Source: Euprymna scolopes (Eukaryota; Mollusca; Cephalopoda; Sepiida; Sepiolidae). From it: a stretch of DNA of 63,906 bases. The stretch covers positions 128,529,417-128,593,322 of the forward strand of contig CM044498.1 of assembly GCA_024364805.1 (NCBI GenBank). The letters run 5' to 3'. The translations under genes and the position numbers were made by a program. Positions within the stretch are counted from its first letter, which is position 1. Every line of letters starts with the position of its first letter. Shown here piece by piece: positions 40,521 to 52,572 of the stretch. The notes below the pieces were generated by a model, which worked only from the letters and a program-made list of their open reading frames with translations, did no database searches and was not told where the DNA came from.

Positions 40521-41016
40521 GATAAAATGATTTACGATTTAAGAAATATTAGAATTTAGAATGAGGCGAGAGGGAGTTTTAAATAGCCAACCAGACAGAG
40601 ATAAGTATGGAATAATGGGGAGAAAAAGAGAAAGGGTGGAAAAGAAGGGAGTAAAATTAATACAACTTTGAACGCGGAGGTAAGGGGGAGTAAAACAGTG
40701 ATAAGAAGAAAAATGAAAAAGGAAAGAGACAAGCAGTTTATGATGTGGCTCTTCCTTGTGAACTGTAGGTAAATATAAAAGTTACTCGTTGGATACATGT
40801 TTGGGATCGGTTTAGGAGACGGTTTTGTTTGCAATATCTAAGATGCACACTTCCAATACAAACTAAGTTACATACAACTTAAGTACATTCTTCTATTTAA
40901 ATGCCTTCGCTCTGAAAGAAATTAAGTAAATTTAAAATTGCAAGATATAAATGGCATTTATATTAATCATATTCAACAATGAAAGTATCTATGTAGAAGG
41001 ATATAAAAAATAAATA

Positions 41017-41048
<32 letters not shown>

Positions 41049-41401
41049 GTAACATGCTAAAAAATAATACTGATGATAGCATATTATATGGAATAAAATT
41101 CTATTATGATGGCAAAAGATATCATGGAATAAAATGCGCTAAATAATTATATTAACACAGTGGGTCTTAGATAGTGAAATAAAAAAAATAAAAGTAGACT
41201 ATATAAATAATTAAAATAAATTCCGCAAGGGTGAGATAAATTATGTTCCTTAAAATGTGGTTAGTTTAATATTTGGGAATTAGAAATTGGTATAAGTGTG
41301 CACATAACATATATACATGTGAAACACAAGTATGCAGATATATACTTGTATATATATGGACATACTTAGTAAATTGTAAATGGTCATATAGATTAAAGTG
41401 G

Positions 41402-41407
<6 letters not shown>
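40521..41407. other. gene-free stretch
   Basis: Contains a purine-rich block (about 40605-40735) and an (AAT)n tract at about 41021-41047. No gene. Confidence 0.55.

Positions 41408-41468
<61 letters not shown>
41408..41468. repeat. (TA)n microsatellite
   Basis: About 30 TA units. Confidence 0.97.
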
Positions 41469-41472
<4 letters not shown>

Positions 41473-42292
41473 TATATATGACAGAAATCTATATTTAACA
41501 TTTCATGACGTTAACGATCTTAAAATATATTCCTTTAATTACGTCGACGCTTACAATTCTTGGCAGTGACTGTTTCACAGCGCAAAACCATTAATTTAAT
41601 TATTATATCAATCAATGAATCTATTGTGACCTTACATCATCAGTAGCGATTTTCAAGCCATCAAAAGAGAAGAAAATGCATATGGGCACAAATACTAAAT
41701 CTGAAAAGTGGTAAAGAAGTTGGCATTAATTGTATTTAGCTTACATTATGGCATTTGGAACTCATAAATAAGTCACTAATATTTAAATATTCATACTTAT
41801 AAATTTTGGTAATGTTGATATATCTTACTAAAATATTCTATTTAGTAATTAAGTAATTTATTATTTATAATAAATGTGTTTCTATGTACAAGGATGATAT
41901 TAATAATCATGACATAGCTACCATAGTCTACATATTTATTATTTTTATACGAAATCATAACAAAAATATATTCTCGATTGTATAATTTGTATAATTATAT
42001 TGTATTCCCGATGCGATCATTTGATGACTTAACCACGATTTTAAATCCATGCATAATTCATTTTTTTCTTATTATTAATTATAATTCTTTATTTTCATCT
42101 AATTATATTTTCGTGATCTTATTTTATTTAAATATAAGACTTAAATTTGTAATATTTCAGCATATTTATTTACATTTAATGAAAATACCGATATTCCACG
42201 CTTACATTTAAAAAGGAGTCTTCCCATTTATTAAATCTTATTATCTATTAAAGGAATTATTTTTATTATTGTTCTTCTTCTTCTTCTTCTTC

Positions 42293-42333
<41 letters not shown>

Positions 42334-44452
42334 ATTATATTTATCAATAATATTTATATGGTTTTAATGTTATATCATTTTATATTATTTGTTAGTAAAT
42401 TAAATTTGTTCAATGAATTCAATTAACTGGTATATTAAAAATTAAATTTTAATATTAACAGATACCAATATAACATAATCTATAGTTTGGAGTTTTAATT
42501 AACAATAAACTAAGTTAAATTAATATTTCAATTTATTATCAAATAAAATTTTCATTCAACTACTCTAAATATGTAATTCAAATATAATCTGACTGTTATT
42601 ATTTTTAATTGGATCCTAATATATTGTACATTTTATTCGTAAATTCTCATTTTAAAATAATATTATATGATATTTTCTAAGATGTTTATTTGTATTTATA
42701 TTATAAAATTATTATTATAATCGACAAGTATTTTACTTTAAACGATTATATAATTTTAATTAATTTTTATATTTTGTTCAACGTTTTATTTATATTTTCC
42801 CTGTAACTTACGTGTTATTTCTTACTTCTACATTATATTATATTTTAATTTAATTTATAGCCTTGAATAAAAAATATATTTTTTATTTTAATTAAAACTA
42901 TTGAATATTTAAAGTTTTATTCGCTTAATATTGAATTCAAATAATTTTATTGATTCTACTTTTTTCTTTATATAATTTATCTATATTTTATTAATATTAT
43001 TATAAAAATTCATAAATAATGCTTTAAAACAAAATGTTTTCCTTAATTTTTATATTTATATATTTTCAACTAAGTATAAATAACCATATCCTTTAATTGG
43101 TTTAAATTGTTAGTAAACTTATTTTATTTATCTTGAACAAATCGCAACCAAACTTCGTTTTGAGTTAAAACGCATGCTAATCACAAAACATATTATTTTA
43201 ATTAGTTAAATGATTTTTAAATAATATTTATAATATATTTTTTATTTGCTTTTATTATGTTAGTATTGATATTATTTTAACAAAATATTGTATATTCACT
43301 TACCTATTATTAAAATTTTCTATATAGGAAAATTTAATTTAGATTAATATTTAACATGTAACAATACTGTAATACGCCAAACAGTTATATCATTTTAAAC
43401 CCCACTCCCGCGATTCCATATGTTAATTTTATAGTTTAATATAGTTCAACATATACTTGCAAAATAAAGTTTTTAGCGTTTGGTTAATGCACACCCTAAT
43501 TCATGTTCGAATTTAAGTCATATATATAGCTGGTTTTTAGTAATGATGTATATCTACTTTTTTAAAATATCACATTTGTCTTATTTATTTGGGTAAACAC
43601 ACCAATCATATAATGCTTACTTATTTCAACTAATTAGACCAGATTTTAAATAAACGTTAAAAGATTTCTAATTTGAGGCAAATTTAAATATATTCTTACA
43701 CTTATCCATTTGCTTTGCTATTTATTTATGACTAAAAATATTATTTTATTTTTTGATTTTTAATTTAATCAACGAATATTTCACTGTCGCCCATTTGGTT
43801 TGTCATGGAACTCGCAACATTTTCAATCGAATCACTTAACTGCTTGTTGTAGAAACCCCCACAGCCTTTGATGAAGATTTATATATCTCGTGAGTATACA
43901 TTGCACTGAACTGTACATATCCTTAATTTTATAAAATGGCTTGATTGAGATTTTAAATGCAAAATGCAATTATTATAGGTTACTTGCGCTTTACAAAGCA
44001 ACATTCTTTTGACACGCGTCCATGTTATACAAGCGAATATACGGTGTACTTTATACGCCTGCCCATTAGGCATGTTCTGTGTTAATAACATTAATTGAAG
44101 TTCAAAATAAAATAGCAAGTACAATGTTTTTATTGTGCTATTAAAATCGAAATTCATTTTCCAAGCTTCATATTAAAGAAACTGCTCTAGGTTTTATATC
44201 TCAACCTTTTCTGCTATGCGGCAATTAAAATTCTGCAAATGCTCTTGTTATATTATAAAATGTAAAGAGAAAATTTTGATCAAAACCACCTTTTCCTATA
44301 CTTAGAAGTATTTCAAATATATATTGTTAAGAGACATCGATATTTTTCCCAGATAAAATCTATCTACAAATACTGCCAAATATATGAAGTGCATTTGCTT
44401 TGACTTCCATAAAAATCGGCCCAAAACGTTTCTGAGTTCATTGGGATCTGGC
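41469..44452. other. very AT-rich gene-free stretch
   Basis: About 3 kb of extremely AT-rich DNA, especially 41750-43700, with a (CTT)n(ATT)n tract at about 42272-42330. No frame of interest. The composition alone sets it apart from the rest of the window. Confidence 0.6.
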
Positions 44453-44479
44453 CCACACACACCCACACACACACACATA

Positions 44480-44535
<56 letters not shown>
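44453..44535. repeat. (CA)n(TA)n microsatellite
   Basis: CACA-rich units followed by about 22 TA units. Confidence 0.95.
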
Positions 44536-44536
<1 letters not shown>

Positions 44537-45086
44537 TAACAGCGTGACGCACTTATAAGTAACAACTCCTTTCTAATATTTCCTTAATCAATATTGTTTC
44601 AGATTTTAAAAAAAAAAGTTGCGTCTCTCTAATATCTCTCTTTACGCGCAATTTACACACAAGGCTAAATGATTTTCCCACAAGATGCCGCTACTTTCCA
44701 CCCGCCGCATATATCACTGGCATGACATGTTTATAGAAGAGAGAAAAAAGCAAAAGGTTATGGCCACCACGCTCCCCGGCTTTGGCATCATATACTTTTT
44801 ATATTCGAGAGAATTTACAACCAAAAGGTTAAAGAAAATGATCCTCATGGACTAGACCAAAGAAAAACATTACCAACAATCTCATGACAATCACTGAAAT
44901 AGATCTGCAGGCAATATCTGCAAACTTTATTAAATGTGCTCAGAAATGCATGGATACCAATTGGGAGCACTTCCTGCATCTTTTATCTCACTAAAGTAAT
45001 TAACACAATGACACAAGTAATTTAAATAATAAAAGAATGTTCCTCTAATCTACTACATTCTCCTCGCTACTTTTAAGTGTGTTATA
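44536..45086. other. gene-free stretch
   Basis: No supported feature. Confidence 0.5.
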
Positions 45087-46598
45087 TGTAGTCGCATCCA
45101 AAACTAAGGGACACACATTTAACACCTAATGTTTGTTAGATATAACAACTTTGAAAATCTGAAATTTTCAGAACCGCTAGTCGTTATCATCAATAATGCC
45201 ATACTAAAATATGAATCATTTGCAAATAATAGAAAAAATAATTATAACAATTAATTATTTATTTTCAAAATAGAAACCAGCTGAAAGCGACAGAACTTAG
45301 GAAAACAATGTAAACAGAAAAAAAAAACAATATAAACACATGTATTGAGTGAATTTTGCCCTCAATGACAGCTGCACGCCTTCAACTACAAGAATGAATT
45401 AGTTCTTTGCAAGCCTCGATACTAATTTTAAATCGTTCATCTTGAAGCTTTACCCACAAATCCTCCGCGTTTGTAGAATTTGTTTCCATAATTTTCATTC
45501 CTAAGGTCTTCCAAATATTTTCTTTTGGATTTAAGTCAGAACATTGGTGTGACCTATCCATAATATCGAAATCTTGTTCGCTAACCTTACTTATTACCAC
45601 CTTTGCCTTGTGGCATGGCGCATTATCTTGCTTAAAGTTAGCCCTATCGAAATCTGAATTCTGTATGATTGGCACAACTTGATCTTGAGCAATGTTTTTA
45701 TAGATCTGCGCGTTTACACAAGTTTGTACCCTGGCTAGAAAACATTCCAAATACCATAACGCTTCCGCCTCCAAGCTTGACAGTTTTCTTAGCAAACTTT
45801 GCACTTAATCTTTCACCAATACGTCTCTTTACATTGTTTTTTCCATCATTTCCAAATAAATTAAACTTGCTGTCATCACTGAAAACTATATTTGCCCAAT
45901 GTTTATACGTTAAAATTGTATACCTGTTTGCAAACTTAAATATCTTCTTATTCTTCGAACTACCAAGTGTTTTCTTCCTTGGGGTTCGATTAAACAGCCC
46001 TATTTCTGGCAATAGTCTAGAAACAGTCTGTCTTTACACATTAACACATGAAGTACTATGCATAACTCTTTTAATTTCTGTGTAAGACTTAAACCGATCT
46101 ATTAATGACATACGCTGTATTAATCGATCTTCTCTTGCGAAGTGTTGCGGTGTCTGCCGGATTTTTTTATTGGGAAATTTAACAACCCTGCCTATAACAC
46201 TCTTGGAACGTGTCACTTTATTTGAAATCTCTCTGATTGTGTGATTTTCCTTGTGTAGCTTCGCAATAGCTTTTGTCACAGACTAATCAAGTTTTTTGGC
46301 GTTTACAAATGACTAAGTAAGACACATTTTTTTCTTTAGAGGAAATAACAAAATTGAATAAAGCATACTGTTTACATCGTTTTTCCCAATTTTATTCCCT
46401 TACATTTGGAAGTTCTTACTTTGAAAATGAATAAAGAATTGTTATAATTATTTTCTATCATTTGCAAAATGAAAAACATTTTAATATTTTATTATGGATG
46501 ATAACGACTACTAGTTGTCAAAATTTCAGATTTTAACAGGTGCTTTTTTTTACAAATATTAGGTTTTAAAATGATGCCCCTTAATTTCGGAAACTACG

Positions 46599-46601
<3 letters not shown>
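45087..46601 (-). mobile_element. Tc1-like transposon, nearly complete
   Basis: Long imperfect terminal inverted repeats: 45087-45249 and the reverse complement of 46440-46601 match over about 160 bases (shared blocks AACTAAGGG/ATTAAGGGG, ACACCTAAT/AAACCTAAT, AATCTGAAATTTT, TAGTCGTTATCATC, CATTTGCAAAT, AATAATTATAAC). TA flanks both ends, the expected target duplication. One transposase gene lies between, on the minus strand. The length of 1,515 bp is standard for the family. The repeat arms are moderately diverged from each other, so the insertion is not recent. Confidence 0.92.
45382..46330 (-). pseudogene. Tc1-family DD34E transposase
   Basis: The helix-turn-helix head begins near 46330 and includes AIAKLHKENHTIREISNKV. 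The catalytic domain follows: NIVFSDDSKFNLFG near 45900-45855 (first Asp), VMVFGMFSSQG, then FKQDNAPCHKAK (second Asp), and DLNPKENIW (Glu). Exactly 34 residues separate the second Asp from the Glu, so this is DD34E. In-frame stops lie upstream of the head (two, around 46317 and 46283) and near 46033, and the frame shifts around 45770. All three catalytic residues are nevertheless preserved. The protein would bind the terminal repeats and cut and paste the element. Confidence 0.9.

Positions 46602-46643
<42 letters not shown>
46602..46643. repeat. (TA)n microsatellite
   Basis: About 20 TA units touching the right end of the Tc1-like element. Confidence 0.95.
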
Positions 46644-46645
<2 letters not shown>

Positions 46646-46739
46646 AGAAATATATTTGCTTATAATATATACGAGTTCTTATTTAAGAAACGCAATGTTA
46701 TTACAGAGCAATATATTAAAGAAATAACAAAAAATTATA

Positions 46740-46856
46740 TTCCAAAATCATGATGTTGACCATATTATAATGTATTCTGTAATTCAATTATAAATGTCGA
46801 ATGAATGTAAGAAATAAATTATGAAATAGTCAACATCATGAATTTTAAAATATAGA
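46740..46856. repeat. short inverted repeat
   Basis: CATGATGTTGAC at 749-760 of 46 kb (46749-46760) pairs perfectly with GTCAACATCATG at 46829-46840. With one inserted base the match extends outward about ten more bases on each side. This could be a remnant of a small MITE between the two larger transposons. Confidence 0.55.
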
Positions 46857-46888
46857 TTTTTTGTCGTTTATTCACTATATATATACAC

Positions 46889-48259
46889 AGGTGTCCATAA
46901 GGCCATGTGCACTTTAAAAATGTATAACCTTATTTGTATTTGCAATAGAAATAATCAGTAAAATTTGAAAGCTGTAAATCTATATTTTTTAAGCTTTTAT
47001 AGAAATGTTCTTTAACTTTCCACATCCCCGCCATCATTAGCAATACAAAGGGTAATATGATTTTGCAGTTCACGAAAAACATTTGCCAAATGATTTATAG
47101 TAATGCCTGAAATCACATTAGGTATTCTAGCTTTCAAATCTTACAACGAACTAGGTTTGGTTGCATACATAATTGCTTTCACATGTCCCCAAAAAAACTC
47201 TAATGGAGTTAAAGCTGGCGAAGGTAAAGACCAATGAAATGGTCCACCCCATCTGATCCATCTGTTAGGAACTTCCGAATTTAGAAACTGTCTAACACGC
47301 CGAGCAAAGTGACAAGGAGCTCCATCCTGTTGAAACACTGTTTCATCTTTCAAGTTTAACTGTTCAAGTTGCGGAATAAAGTAATTCTGCAGCTAAGTAG
47401 CTGTCCCTGTTTATTACACGATTTTCGAAATAATATGATCCTATGATTCGATTTATTCCTAATGCACACCGCCCATTACCTTTAAGAGAGTCCCTTTCAT
47501 GTTCAACAGTTTCATATGGGTTTTCAGTTTCCCAAATTCGGCAATTAAGCCTGTTGACCCTGCCACTAATGTGAAATGTTGCTTCATCAGAAAACAGTAA
47601 ATTACTCACAAATTCATCATCATTGCAGAGTTTTTAATTGAACTGGTGACAAAAATTTAGCCGTGCATAATAATCCTCTTCTAACAACTGTTGATGTATT
47701 TGGATTTTGTAAACTTTCATATAAAGTTGTGCCCGCAGAATCTTCTGCACAGTAGACATTGGAAGCCCGAGCTCCAATGATGGCCGTCTTAAAGACTTTC
47801 TTCGACTGGCAGTAAAGGATTTTTCTATGGAAACAACACTTTCGTCACTGACACATGACCTTCCAGACCGTGGTTTATCATAGACAGAGCCTGTCTCTTT
47901 AAATTATTTCATCCATTTAACAATAGTGTTCATATGATGCGCTTTTTATTGTATTCAATTCTAAACTTACTTTGTACAGCAATAGTAAATTTCAATTCAG
48001 CCAACCAAAGGACACAGTTTACTTTTTACTCAATTGAAGCCATGGGATCAAATTGATTCTGAAAAACAAAAGAAAATATTTTTTTACTTATTTTTACTTA
48101 TCTAAAAATTGTTAAGAATTATGAGGTGAAAAATTATTCAATAACTATACTTAAAACTAGATACATGAAACCTGTAACATTTTTTACATATTATTTCTAT
48201 CGCAAATATAAATAAAGTTATAATTTTTTAAAAAGTGCACACGAACTTTATGGACACTA
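46889..48259 (-). mobile_element. Tc1/mariner-superfamily transposon, QQDGAPxH type
   Basis: Terminal inverted repeats of about 90 bases: 46891-46980 and the reverse complement of 48170-48257 share GTGTCCATAA, TGTGCACTTT, TATAAC(C/T)TTATTT and GCAATAGAAATAAT/GCGATAGAAATAAT. One transposase gene lies between on the minus strand. The left end follows a short TA run, the right end runs into a long TA tract. Length is about 1.37 kb. It belongs to the lineage with FSDEATFHISG and QQDGAPPH motifs common in invertebrates, different from the neighbouring DD34E Tc1. Confidence 0.88.
47141..48035 (-). pseudogene. transposase of the QQDGAPxH lineage
   Basis: The start is MASIE near 48042, followed after a stop by VNCVLWLAELKFTIAVQSKF. 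Then come the second helix-turn-helix region (KSLRRPSLELGLPMSTVQKIL near 47800-47745), the catalytic LLFSDEATFHISG near 47600-47562 (first Asp), FQQDGAPCHFARRV near 47335-47295 (second Asp), and LTPLEFFWGHVKAIMY near 47210-47160, where the third acidic residue is Glu and the usual Asp-Leu-Thr-Pro is Ala-Leu-Thr-Pro. About 41 residues separate the second and third catalytic residues. Several stops and frame changes make it inactive. Confidence 0.85.
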
Positions 48260-48261
48260 TA

Positions 48262-48266
48262 TACAT

Positions 48267-48333
<67 letters not shown>
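48262..48333. repeat. (TA)n microsatellite
   Basis: TA units between the transposon right end and the 3' end of the minus-strand SINE-like copy. It may be the expanded tail of that retroposon. Confidence 0.95.
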
Positions 48334-48336
<3 letters not shown>

Positions 48337-48465
48337 ATCCATATACAGTACTGTTTCGCAGCTCATCAGTGCGGCTAGACAGGCAACTATCTCAAGCCAG
48401 TATTGACACCCAATTATCTGTACGACAGTCAAGTCTCCTAACCACTACGCTATTGGCGGCTGCAG
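48334..48465 (-). mobile_element. tRNA-headed SINE with degenerate hammerhead, copy 1
   Basis: On the minus strand the element starts with a tRNA-like head: a canonical A box TAGCGTAGTGGT (48452-48441) and a weaker B box GGTGTCAATACTGG (48410-48397). Shared SINE body (GGCTTGAG, then CTGTCTAGCC) leads to CTGATGAGCTGCGAAACAG and TACTGTATATGG at the 3' side. Compared with copy 2 it lacks six bases (CGAAAC) in the ribozyme core, so stem II and the second GAAA cannot both form. The 3' end abuts a TA tract. tRNA-derived SINEs are transcribed by Pol III and moved by a partner LINE. Confidence 0.7.
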
Positions 48466-48600
48466 CGTGAGACATGAGTTTAACGAGTTTTTTACATCAT
48501 CCGAACTACCTCTGCTCGATTTGTTTATACAAAGAGTGTCGCTTATACGCTAATGGTAATTCGTGTATCAATATGCTCAACTCAAGATAAGGAGCATTAT
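48466..48600. other. spacer between the two SINE-like copies
   Basis: Short unique sequence, no feature seen. Confidence 0.4.
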
Positions 48601-48713
48601 ATTCATCCACATACAGTAGTTTCGCTGTTTCACAGCTCATCAGTGAGGCTAGACAGCCAATTACCTCAAGCCAGGATTAGAACCCGACCGTCTGTGGGGC
48701 AGTCAAGGATAAA
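48601..48713 (-). mobile_element. tRNA-headed SINE with intact hammerhead core, copy 2
   Basis: Same family and orientation as copy 1, about 200 bases away. A canonical B box GGTTCTAATCC lies at 48684-48674. The A-box region is missing: identity to copy 1 begins at CTTGACTG near 48712, so this copy is 5'-truncated, as LINE-mobilised copies often are. The body (GGCTTGAGGTAATTGGCTGT) leads into the hammerhead described separately. The two copies differ at many sites, so they are separate insertions and not a recent tandem duplication. Confidence 0.7.
48604..48651 (-). ncRNA. hammerhead ribozyme (type I layout, minimal stem III)
   Basis: On the minus strand: stem I 5' strand CCTCA (48648-48644), conserved CTGATGA (48643-48637), stem II GCTG/CAGC (48636-48633 and 48627-48624) with loop TGAAA, conserved GAAA (48623-48620), a two-base-pair stem III with loop TACT (48618-48615), the cleavage triplet GTA ending at 48612, and stem I 3' strand TGTGG (48611-48607). 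Every invariant core base is present. Stem I has one T/T mismatch; copy 1 has G at that site, which would pair. Expected cleavage is after the A at 48612. The two-pair stem III is typical of metazoan retroelement hammerheads, which often work better as dimers. Activity is not shown. Confidence 0.8.
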
Positions 48714-51700
48714 CTGGAGATATTTTTTAAAGTTTAGAAGATACACATGAGGAATGATTAAGATAACATTGGATAAAACTTTGTTTGCATAAAAATCAAT
48801 AGTTTACGGTCACCTAAATAATACAAATTACTTTATATACGCATAACACGGCTTTCTCTTTTGCTAAAACAATACGTTGTGTTGTATTTAGTCTATTGCG
48901 TCGTTTGTTTATTAAACCACTGGAGATTTTTTCAGAACAGGATGTTTTTTGTATAGCATGGTATTAAGACATTTTTTTCCGTATTGAATATGAAGATAAA
49001 AGGGAAAAGTGTAGCGTATGCGCCAACATACTTAAAATTCTAGAAAAATAAATCACTTTTGTGTTCTTTCTTTATTCAATATCTCCCGGCTATTATTTTC
49101 CAATGTTTGTAAATCAGAAAGTTATTTAAATTGAAGATTTACAAATACCCTATAGATTTACTTGAAGCAAATTGATTTATGTGCCGGAGGCGAATCAACT
49201 TCGTTTTTTTAACTTTGCTAAACCTTTATTTTAAATAAGAATTAAAGGCCCCTTCTTCATAAAACCTCTCAGCATATTTCTAGTTAAAAATAAAAGAAAT
49301 TACATGTGTTTACTTGACAAATATCGACATATTTTTATGCAGGATGAAGGAAAAATTGTTCTGAATTTTTAACTTTTAAATTATTTTCGCTAGGGCAATA
49401 GTAGTAAAACGTCAATTAATATATTCTTGGCAAGACGTTGCTCAGACAATATAAATCCACTTAAAATTTCTATAATATCTGAAACAGACAGTACAGAAAT
49501 TTGTTCGTTGAATTGTTACTTCGTATATGTTACGAAAATATAAGTTAGGGTGATTTATACATCCGTAAATTTTCATAATGTTGTTTGAATATTTTTAATA
49601 TAATTTTCGTTATATTTGAGGGTACGAATATATATCGGACCCATATCCAGGCGTTATCTCTGAATGTATTTGTATTACATAATAGAATGTCGGACATCAA
49701 ATTTGTAACTAGTCAATCATTATCAAATTATAGAAATCCCGTAAAAATTTGGATTCTATAAAATTATTTGAAACATATTTGCAGTTTTACTAACCAAGCG
49801 GAATTATGTTAGAAGTTTTATTTTAAATCTTGATTTTTGTCAAATGCGGCATAGAAACATGAAGTGTAAAGTTAAAACAGAAACGTTAGACGACAAGTGC
49901 CCATTTTTCCAAACTAAACGAAAATATAAGTTTTAAGATAATGCATATGTTTTTTTTCTTTTTTTCAGTGCAAAATAGATGCACGATAAAATATTTTAAC
50001 CGTTTTCCGAAATTAAGGACATTCAGATCTACCAGTTTTGATTGGAGCATTCATTTGAATGGAGTCAAATTTATAGAAGTCTTCTATATCAGCTGGCAAT
50101 ATTAAAAAAAGAAAAAAACAAACATTTCAACAACTATTCTACCAACCGCAGAACTATTACTGCATATTCAGACGTAAAAGCAATCAAAATGTACATAAAC
50201 TTTATATGTTTCTAAGGTTATTAGGCAACATGCACGTCGACACATAATTTGTTGAGTTTGTAACATCGCCATAAAATAAGGAAGTATCTACTACAGGACA
50301 AAAATGAAGATAAATCGAGTGCATTAATCAATTGTTAAATTTTTAACAGAAACAATGATGGAAAACAGATTATTTTCAATTCTGTCCACTGTTTTTACAT
50401 GGGTCATTTCATTATTTAATTCTTGTGAATTCCAACTGTTTCTTCCTGTACTATGCGTGTGTTTGCCTGTGTTGAAAATGATGATAAATATCGTCACATC
50501 CTGATTTATTCATAGAAAGTTTACTTTTATCCACAAGCGAAAATTCTTAAGAACATCATTAGGAACAACGGAAACAGTACTTTTTCTAATCACTAAACTT
50601 GACTAGAAGGTGTGCACTTACAAGACGCTGTGTAATTTGCACACTATATTTAAAAAAACGTACTTTGTACTGATTAATGTGTTATAGGCTCAATAAGGTT
50701 GTAGTTCTACGTAAAAATTATTGTGTTTCTCAACAAAATAAACTTTAAAAAATTAAATGCATACGGATGCTCTATGTATGATATAATAGGAAAGGGGGGT
50801 CTGGCCTGTCTGGTCCTTAAATACGCTAAAATATATTTTAATTCACGAAGATTATGTATTTCTTTTTATTCAATATCAAACATATACATACATACATATT
50901 ACACATATACATACATAAGTTAAAACATACACGATAAGGTAAAAATTAAATTACTCTAAGCTATTAATGAATTTACGCATGCGTAAAAGTAATGGCATCA
51001 AACTGAAATAAAATGTTTGCATTTCAACTTACTGAAATATTTATGTACGGGTTATTCATCGATCTAAAAAAGATTTTAGTTGTTAAAAACAATCTTTGTT
51101 GTATGAATACAAATTCCTGTTTATTTCACTGTTTTTAATTTCAGTAGTTTTAGGGTGTATCGGTTGAATATTTTCGTAGCAACACATACATACATATATC
51201 TACTCTATTATTTATATAGATTTAAATTCTAAACTATTAAATTACTTTTAAACATTCTCTGATTTATTCATGTAAACATTGTTAGCTCCATATTCTCCGA
51301 ACTAAAAAAATATTTATTACTTTAAAATATATTTGGGGAAAACCCGTACTGTTTTGTTGGAGGACGACAGAATTAAAGGTGTTAATTATTATAATATTAT
51401 TATAATATTATTAATATTATTAAATGTGAAAACATGTTAGTACTCGAGAGAAACATATTAATCACAAATAATTATTCTCAGTTATCGAACTATCATATAT
51501 TTCTTAAGGATGTTAAATCGGATAACGCGCGTACAAATATGAACATTTGTTTAGGTCTAATTACATTTATTTACTAGTAAACTAATCGAAGTTGTTCATG
51601 GTAAAAAGGCAAACACTTTTGCTGTTTCCTGAATCCGTTAACTCATTTTACCAGGTGAAATACAATTTTTTCTTTACTAATTTCTTGAGTTTTACCTCAT

Positions 51701-51780
51701 AGATAACTCGACTAATAACAAGAAATATATAACGTATTCTGTTAGAGTTCTGCCGCTTTAATTACTTAAACAATCCGACC
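48714..51780. other. long gene-free stretch
   Basis: Three kilobases without a recognisable gene or element. A 66-codon frame at 50723-50923 ends in CATA repeats and is not supported. Confidence 0.55.
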
Positions 51781-51800
51781 CGTGTACCGGCGTTGCCTAG
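51781..51800 (+). other. possible Helitron 3' end
   Basis: The sequence CGTGTACCGGCGTTGCCTAG followed by T resembles the GC-rich terminal hairpin plus CTAG seen at other Helitron ends in this window, but no element body or 5' end is identified. Confidence 0.25.
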
Positions 51801-52572
51801 TGCAAATATGACCAAATCTATTAATAAATACGCTGAATCTCCCGATTAGAAAGCAAATCAAAATCCTATGATATTATAATTCATTATAATTCGTGAGTTC
51901 CGTAAATTACTCACGATGAATAAACAGCTAAAACATAAATAGAAAGCTATGGCAACTATTTTTCATGGAATCCACTAACGACTCTCGAAACTTACGGACA
52001 CTGGCAAAATGAAAGCATCTAGCTTCTTCTCTCGTGCATTTTCTGGGAACTGCAGGTAGCGAAATCCACTGGTTTCCATTGCTGACGATGGTGGTTACGG
52101 GCAATTAGTGTTGCTTTAATATGATTACTTGCTTTAAGAACTGTTATCGTTGGCGCATGGGGTAAATGTGATTCACTGGCGGCCATAATCAGTATTGGAC
52201 TTAATTTTACTATTCCAAAATTTAATTGCCTGGCAATGATTGCTAGTGGCAAGCATTGCTGGTCAATGGCGTACAGTGTTGTTTAAAAACGTTTGAGTAT
52301 CACAGGTGTCTTAGTAATTATTTTATGCATCTTTATCAATTTAATAAATCTATTTTCAGTATTTACTTTTACAATGATTGATAATTTAATAGAGCTCAGT
52401 TGTAAATATAACACTATATATGCCAATTAAGTTACAAAGAATTTCTCACGTTTCATCCTCTATCCTCGTGAGAATTTGTCAAGCAATAACTTTGTGAATT
52501 ATGACGAGGGGGGAAATACAGAAAACTCTGTATACCTTAAATAATATATGTATATATTCTCAAAAACGTACA
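51801..52572. other. stretch with no recognisable gene
   Basis: The interval 52015-52280 is more GC-rich than its flanks and resembles in style the 8130-8700 region, but I could not align them by eye. No gene. Confidence 0.4.

Noticed and set aside
45669-46085. 138-codon plus-strand frame
   Set aside because: It is antisense to the Tc1 transposase, whose catalytic motifs are on the minus strand.
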